The notes beneath the pieces were generated by a model. It ran no database searches. It worked only from the letters and a program-made list of their open reading frames with translations, and was not told where the DNA came from. Shown one piece after another: positions 14,616 to 18,698 of a stretch of 18,698 nucleotides of DNA (its first letter is position 1; each line of letters starts with the position of its first letter). This stretch comes from CAZNQW01 sp964575225. Lineage in GTDB: Bacteria > Chloroflexota > Anaerolineae > JAAYZQ01. The position numbers and the translations under genes are program-made. The stretch spans positions 1 through 18,698 of the forward strand of contig CAZNQW010000051.1 of NCBI GenBank assembly GCA_964575225.1, in the 5' to 3' direction.

Positions 14616-16460
14616 TCAGTCCGCCAGGCCCAGATCCGCCAGGCGATCGGGGGTGGGTTCGCCCTCCGGGCTCCAACCGCGCACCTCATAGTAATCGGTC
14701 AACTGGGCTTCCAGGTCGGGCAGTACACCCTCGGCGCCGCCCGAGGGCCGGGGTTCGTGCAGCAGCCGGTAGGGCAGGGTGTCGCCTTTTCCACTCACAC
14801 CCTTTCGGGCGTTGAGGAGCCGCTTTAGGTTGAACAGCCGCTCGCCGGTGGTCATCACATCGTCCACGGTCCAGTTCCAGCCCAGGGCGGCGTTCACCAG
14901 GTCGGCGATTTGCTGGGGTCCTGCCTTGCCCTTGACGATGAACTTGCACAGGCCCAGGGGATTGTACACCGCCAAATAGTCCTGGAACATGGCGGCCATT
15001 TTGCCTTTGCCCGTGTTGTCGTGAGGATCAAAGGTGGGCGGATCGAACCAGCCTTCCAGGCGCATGCCGTAGCCCACCCAGTAGGTCAGGGCTTCCAGGT
15101 GGCAGGCGCCGCGCGATGCGGTGGCATAGTTGGCAGCCATACTGACAAAGGCGCGCGGATCGTGGTAGGGGAGTTCCATCCCCCGCACGTGAATGGCCAT
15201 GCGCTCCGCTTCGGGACCGAGCTTGGCAGCCAGGGCGCGCACGCCCATGCCCAGGAGCTTGCCCGCGCCCTCGCGCCGGGCAATGGCATGGATGGCGCCG
15301 ATCATGGCTTCGGCATTCCCCCAGGTGAGGTCCAGCCCATCCACGTCCTCCCGAGAGAGCATGCCCCTCTCCAATGCCTCCATGGCAAAGGCGAGGACGC
15401 CCGAGGTGCTGATGGTGTCCAGGCCGTAGCGGTTGCATAGGTCGTTCATGGCCTGGATGGCGTTGAGGTCGTCGCATTGGCAGTTGCCGCCCAGGCCAGC
15501 CAGGGTTTCGTATTCGGCGCCGTGGCCGTACACACCGGCGTAGGGCCCTTCTTCGATCCTGATGTTTTTGCCGCAGCCGATGGGGCAGGCAAAGCAGTGG
15601 GTGTGCTTGTCGAAAATGGTTTCCATCATCCGCTGGCCCGAGATGGCTGCGGCCCCTTCTTGCCAGCTTCCCAGGCTCCAGTTGGCCAGCGCCATGTCGC
15701 CGAACTTTTCGGTGCCGATCACGCCGCCGGGTGTGCCCAATTGCGACATACCCACCGAGTTCTCCTGGATGAGTTTGTTCAGTTCGCGCACGTGGGAACG
15801 AAAGGCTTTGGGGTCGGGGTAGTTGGGCTTGTCCGTGCCGCGAACCACGATGGCCTTCAAGTTCTTGGAGCCCATGAGGGCGCCCATGCCACCGCGACCG
15901 GCCGTTCGGGCGTGGTCGTGGCCTCCCTGCATCACACCAGCCAGGGGCACTTGGTTTTCGCCGGCCAACCCGATACAGGCCACCTGAGCCTTGGCGTCGG
16001 TTTCCTGGCGCAGTTGCTCAACGACCTCAAAGTGGTCCATTCCCCACAAGTGCTTGGCCGGGCAAATTTCTGCCTCGCCCTCGTGGATCCAGAGGTAGAC
16101 CGGCTCGGCGGCCCGCCCGGTGACGATGACGCCGTCGAATCCGGAAAAGCGAAGCTCGGCGCCCCAATGGCCGCCCATGTTGGATTCGTTCCAGATACCC
16201 GTCAGCGGCGAAATGCCGCACCAGGTACTGCGGCAGCCGGTGGGCGAAAAGGTGCCGGTGAGCAATCCGTTAAAGGCCATCAGCGGGCTAGCCGGATCCA
16301 GGGGATCGAGGTCAGGGTCCATCTCGCGCATCAAGATGGCGGCAGCCAACCCACTACCCAAGAGGTACTGCTTGACGTCTGCATCGTCGATGGCTTCAGG
16401 GCGCAGTGCGCTCTCGGTGAGGTTCACCCTTAGTAGTTTTCCTGCATATACATCAGACAC
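14616..16460 (-). CDS. Aldehyde:ferredoxin oxidoreductase (tungstopterin)
   Basis: A 614-residue enzyme of the full AOR length. The N-terminal domain has GLLTGT and the central part the pterin-binding DHARTAGRGGMGALMGSKN (182-200). The 4Fe-4S ligands are C289, C292 and C296 (CFACPIGC) and the distant C505 (NPLGLCKF). GAEYETLAGLGGNC (314-327) and LDTISTSG (348-354) are further family landmarks near the second pterin. The family oxidises aldehydes to carboxylates with tungsten bis-pterin, passing electrons to ferredoxin in the cytoplasm. GTG at 16460 has AGGAG 7 bases upstream. It is the first gene of a three-gene operon from the promoter at 16526-16555. The exact aldehyde is not predictable, but the neighbouring aminotransferase suggests an amine-derived one. 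Confidence 0.92.
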   Translation of the reverse strand: MSDVYAGKLLRVNLTESALRPEAIDDADVKQYLLGSGLAAAILMREMDPDLDPLDPASPLMAFNGLLTGTFSPTGCRSTWCGISPLTGIWNESNMGGHWGAELRFSGFDGVIVTGRAAEPVYLWIHEGEAEICPAKHLWGMDHFEVVEQLRQETDAKAQVACIGLAGENQVPLAGVMQGGHDHARTAGRGGMGALMGSKNLKAIVVRGTDKPNYPDPKAFRSHVRELNKLIQENSVGMSQLGTPGGVIGTEKFGDMALANWSLGSWQEGAAAISGQRMMETIFDKHTHCFACPIGCGKNIRIEEGPYAGVYGHGAEYETLAGLGGNCQCDDLNAIQAMNDLCNRYGLDTISTSGVLAFAMEALERGMLSREDVDGLDLTWGNAEAMIGAIHAIARREGAGKLLGMGVRALAAKLGPEAERMAIHVRGMELPYHDPRAFVSMAANYATASRGACHLEALTYWVGYGMRLEGWFDPPTFDPHDNTGKGKMAAMFQDYLAVYNPLGLCKFIVKGKAGPQQIADLVNAALGWNWTVDDVMTTGERLFNLKRLLNARKGVSGKGDTLPYRLLHEPRPSGGAEGVLPDLEAQLTDYYEVRGWSPEGEPTPDRLADLGLAD

Positions 16461-16494
16461 GATTGTTCTCCTAACTGGGATGAGAATTCCCCTA

Positions 16495-16520
16495 CCGGGT
16501 CCGGAGGATCCCGGACCCGG
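16495..16520 (-). promoter_or_regulatory. Hairpin/operator at the start of the AOR transcript
   Basis: CCGGGTCCGG (16495-16504) and its exact complement (16511-16520) flank a 6-base loop. Initiation from the promoter at 16526-16555 is predicted near 16519, so the palindrome would form the first ~25 bases of the mRNA or a DNA operator overlapping +1. Confidence 0.6.
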
Positions 16521-16525
16521 GTTGG

Positions 16526-16555
16526 ATTATACCCGAAAACAGAGGGAGTGTCTAA
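16526..16555 (-). promoter_or_regulatory. Promoter of the AOR-aminotransferase-C45 operon
   Basis: On the minus strand, TTAGAC (complement of 16550-16555), 18 bases and a perfect TATAAT (complement of 16526-16531). The leader to the GTG at 16460 is about 59 bases. Confidence 0.75.
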
Positions 16556-16582
16556 CTCCTGGGGTTGGGGCGCACGGCGGGG

Positions 16583-16618
16583 CACCAACCTGGTGAGGGC
16601 GCCCACGAGGGGCGCCCC
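16583..16618. repeat. GC-rich intergenic palindrome cluster
   Basis: CACCA/TGGTG (16583-16595) is followed by GGGCGCCC (16597-16604), ACGA, and GGGGCGCCCC (16609-16618). Each GC block is itself palindromic. On the minus strand it reads GGGGCGCCCCTCGTGGGCGC, a type of intergenic repeat I associate with Chloroflexota and cyanobacterial genomes. It lies in the 348-base spacer between the divergent AOR and ABC operons, which holds no gene. Confidence 0.55.
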
Positions 16619-16708
16619 TACCTTGATGCCTACGGGGCGAGGGGGTCGACTCCGTTTGGGGATCGGCGCGCGTCCAAGACCTGCGCCCTGCCGAAGGATC
16701 GCTGCCTG

Positions 16709-16737
16709 TTGACAAGGGGTGGCAATCGTGTTACTCT
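16709..16737 (+). promoter_or_regulatory. Promoter of the ABC transporter operon
   Basis: A perfect TTGACA (16709-16714), 17 bases, TACTCT (16732-16737). The leader to the ATG at 16809 is about 65 bases. It is divergent from the AOR operon promoter. Confidence 0.7.
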
Positions 16738-16808
16738 GGGCATAGTGCCCACTGGCGCCTGCCGGGTGAGGCCGATTTATCATCACTCACAAGAAGGGGG
16801 AGGTGCCA

Positions 16809-17717
16809 ATGACAGACTATGCTATTGAAACCGATGGGCTTTCGGTCTACTATGGCCGGCAGCGGGGCGTTCTGGACCTGGACTTGCGCGTCGAGCGGGG
16901 GGAAGTGTTTGGCTTTCTCGGTCCCAACGGCGCGGGAAAAACGACCACCCAGCGCGTGCTCATGGACATCATTCGTCCGACAGCCGGGAAGGCACGCCTG
17001 TTCGGCAAAGATTGCCAGAAGGAGGGGGTGGCTGCCCGTGAGAGGGTGGGCTACCTGCCGGGCGACCTGAGCCTATACGAAAGCATGCGGGTTCGCCGCT
17101 TTTTTGCCATGTACCTATCGCTGCAAAAGAGCCACGCTGCCCCCGATTACTGGCGCACGCTGGCAGAGCGGCTGCAACTGGACACGAGCCGCCGGATGGG
17201 GAAGCTCTCGCGCGGCAACCGGCAAAAGGTGGGTGTGGTGACGGCGTTTATGAACAAACCGGACCTTCTCATTTTGGACGAGCCCACGTCGGGCTTGGAC
17301 CCCCTGGTGCAGCAGACGGTCATGGATCTGGTGCGCGAGGTAAAGAGCGAAGGGGCCACCGTCTTTTTCTCGTCCCATATCCTGCCCGAAGTGCAGGCTG
17401 TGTGCGACCGGGTGGGCATCATCCGGGAGGGGCAGTTGGTGGCTACCGAGCGAGTGGAGGAGCTGACCCATCAACATTTCAAGCGGGTGCGCTTTTCCTT
17501 CGGTGCCCCACCCCCGGCCGATGCTTTTCGGCGGGAGGGGGTGACGGTCCTGGCACAGGACGGATCGAGCATCACCCTGGAAATCCGCCAGGATCTGGAC
17601 CAGGTGATGAGTGTAGCTGCTTCGCTGGGCATCACCGACATCGAGACCGTCCCGGTGTCGCTGGAAGAGATCTTTTTGGCTTACTATGGCCGGGGCAATG
17701 GAGGCAACCATGGTTAG
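16809..17717 (+). CDS. ABC transporter ATP-binding protein
   Basis: A 302-residue nucleotide-binding subunit. Walker A is GPNGAGKTT (38-46), the signature LSRGNRQK (133-140), Walker B LLILDEPTSGLD (153-164), and the H-loop is His190 (SSHILPE). The C-terminal ~80 residues form the extra domain seen in drug- and lipid-export ATPases of the DrrA/CcmA type. ATG at 16809 has GGAGG 5 bases upstream; an in-frame GTG at 16803 overlaps that site and is rejected. The stop overlaps the permease start by 8 bases, so the two are translationally coupled and form an exporter. Substrate unknown. Confidence 0.92.
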   Translation: MTDYAIETDGLSVYYGRQRGVLDLDLRVERGEVFGFLGPNGAGKTTTQRVLMDIIRPTAGKARLFGKDCQKEGVAARERVGYLPGDLSLYESMRVRRFFAMYLSLQKSHAAPDYWRTLAERLQLDTSRRMGKLSRGNRQKVGVVTAFMNKPDLLILDEPTSGLDPLVQQTVMDLVREVKSEGATVFFSSHILPEVQAVCDRVGIIREGQLVATERVEELTHQHFKRVRFSFGAPPPADAFRREGVTVLAQDGSSITLEIRQDLDQVMSVAASLGITDIETVPVSLEEIFLAYYGRGNGGNHG

Positions 17718-18558
17718 ACTATTGCTGGAGGAGCTGCGATTTCGGCGCGGCGGTATTTTGGGCTGGGCCATTGGCCTGTGTCTCTTTCCCATTGTCTATG
17801 TAGGGTTATTCCCCACCTTTGCCGATCAGTTGACCAGCTTTCAGGACATCTTGGATCTGGCCGTCTACAAGGCCCTGGGTTTTAGCATGGGCACCTTTGA
17901 GGAGTACATGGCCTCGACGGTGACCAATATGGTGCCTCTTATCCTGGCCATCTATGCCGTGGTGAACGGGACGGGCACGTTGGCGGGAGAAGAGGACGAT
18001 GGCCGATTGGAGTTGATCGCGGCGCTGCCCATCCCCCGGTGGCAGATCGTAGCCGTCAAGGCGCTGGCTTTGGGCATCGCGCTGTTTACTATTCTGGCTG
18101 CGGTTTCGGCCAGCGCGGCGCTGACGCTGATGGCCATTTCAGCCGATGTCGACACGGTGGTCGCGCCGATGGATGTGTTCGTCAGCTTGTTGGCCTCGTG
18201 GCCGCTGGTGGCGGTCTTTGGCATGATCAGCCTGCTGCTGGGCGCATTCAGCCCCAACCGGCGCATTGCCTCGGCACTGGCTATGGTCGTCGTGGTGGTC
18301 AGTTACCTGGGCAACAACCTGGCTGGGATGATCACGTCGTTGGAGCCGTTTCAGAAGTTTATGGTCTTTTACTATTATGATGCCACAGCCAAAGGTCTCG
18401 TGGAAGGGCAGTCGCTGGGCGATCTGGGGGTTCTCCTGGCGGTACTGGTGGTTGCTTTCTTGCTGGCGGTCGTGTGTTTCCAGCGGCGGGATCTGACGGT
18501 GGGGGCCTGGCCCTGGCAGCGGGGAAAACTGCCCGAGGGCGAGCGGGTCCGGGCCTGA
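17710..18558 (+). CDS. ABC-2 type transporter permease
   Basis: A 282-residue membrane protein with about six transmembrane segments. The conserved ABC-2 coupling region GEEDDGRLELIAALPIPRWQ follows the second segment; this family-wide motif contacts the ATPase. The large loop between the first two segments (FADQLTSFQDILDLAVYKALG) lies outside. ATG at 17710 has GGAGG 5 bases upstream and overlaps the ATPase stop; upstream in-frame ATGs lack a ribosome binding site. With one ATPase and one permease the transporter probably works as a 2+2 complex. Substrate (drug, lipid or peptide) cannot be inferred; proximity to the AOR operon is only divergent. Confidence 0.88.
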   Translation: MVRLLLEELRFRRGGILGWAIGLCLFPIVYVGLFPTFADQLTSFQDILDLAVYKALGFSMGTFEEYMASTVTNMVPLILAIYAVVNGTGTLAGEEDDGRLELIAALPIPRWQIVAVKALALGIALFTILAAVSASAALTLMAISADVDTVVAPMDVFVSLLASWPLVAVFGMISLLLGAFSPNRRIASALAMVVVVVSYLGNNLAGMITSLEPFQKFMVFYYYDATAKGLVEGQSLGDLGVLLAVLVVAFLLAVVCFQRRDLTVGAWPWQRGKLPEGERVRA

Positions 18559-18572
18559 GGGTATTGGGTAGG

Positions 18573-18615
18573 CACAAGGATGCGGCGATCCTGACTCGGT
18601 CGCCGCACCTTTGTG
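18573..18615 (+). terminator. Intrinsic terminator after the ABC operon
   Basis: An 8-bp perfect core (TGCGGCGA at 18581-18588, complement 18600-18607) is extended by an imperfect CACAAGG/CCTTTGTG pairing around an 11-base loop. It lies 14 bases after the permease stop. No long U tract follows. Confidence 0.65.
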
Positions 18616-18619
18616 TAGC

Positions 18620-18638
18620 GGCGGGTTTCAAACACGCC
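18620..18638. repeat. Imperfect GC-rich intergenic palindrome
   Basis: GGCGGGTTT (18620-18628), C, AAACACGCC (18630-18638): nine-base arms with one mismatch. It resembles GGCGGGTTTCAAACCCGCC-type intergenic repeats. Confidence 0.4.
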
Positions 18639-18651
18639 CCGACGAAATGCG

Positions 18652-18698
18652 AGATAGGAAGAGCACACCACAGAACACCACTCACCAGAATCCAACGC
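18652..18698. other. Sequencing adapter remnant at contig end
   Basis: The last 47 bases align with the TruSeq read-through adapter (AGATCGGAAGAGCACAC and onward), with about 28 of 34 positions identical, and then run into what would be the index. Genuine genomic sequence ends near 18651. Confidence 0.85.

Noticed and set aside
15477..16433. 318-codon plus-strand open frame
   Set aside because: Antisense shadow of the AOR gene, whose motifs are complete on the other strand.
16803..16808. GTG at 16803 as the ABC ATPase start
   Set aside because: It overlaps the ribosome binding site that serves ATG 16809.
18359..18695. Two overlapping minus-strand frames at the contig end
   Set aside because: They are antisense to the permease and read into adapter sequence.

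Overview
The window looks like a contig end from a metagenome-assembled genome of a GC-rich, anaerobic-type bacterium. Gene style suggests Chloroflexota, perhaps Anaerolineae. Pointers are a tungsten-type aldehyde:ferredoxin oxidoreductase, Fe-S proteins, PrsW-like and DUF4139 proteins, and GC-rich intergenic palindromes. This placement is inference; no rRNA, tRNA or phylogenetic marker is present. A 10-N scaffold gap lies inside one gene (4804-4813), and the last ~47 bases are diverged Illumina adapter, not genome.

Layout. (1) 1-2178: a 5'-truncated DUF4139 protein converges on a small (Fe-S) protein across a shared hairpin terminator. (2) 2251-6339: two divergent sigma70-type promoters. The right-hand one drives a three-gene envelope operon: a PrsW-like membrane protein with an N-terminal zinc finger and substituted catalytic residues, a membrane-anchored PsbP/MOG-like protein, and a secreted HtrA-like serine protease with three C-terminal beta repeats. 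(3) 6368-9423: a class I/II PLP aminotransferase (minus), a repeat-rich spacer, an HD-domain protein and a multi-zinc-ribbon protein (both plus). (4) 9424-11549: an accessory-looking stretch with little-coding DNA, an ICMT-like methyltransferase, a BrnT/CopG-type toxin-antitoxin pair and a probably 5'-truncated 4Fe-4S protein. (5) 11652-12092: a minimal zincin metallopeptidase, apparently on a leaderless transcript. (6) 12129-16555: a minus-strand operon of aldehyde:ferredoxin oxidoreductase, HemL-like class III aminotransferase and C45 (penicillin acyltransferase-like) amidohydrolase. (7) 16709-18615: a divergent ABC transporter operon (ATPase plus ABC-2 permease) ending in a terminator, then repeat and adapter.

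The most interesting unit is the AOR/aminotransferase/C45 operon. Its activities could act in series: hydrolysis of an N-acyl bond, transamination of the released amine to an aldehyde, and ferredoxin-linked oxidation of that aldehyde. That would be a compact N-acyl-amine catabolic route. A 10-bp-stem hairpin sits at the predicted transcription start of this operon. The second interesting unit is the envelope operon with a likely PrsW pseudoprotease next to an intact secreted serine protease.
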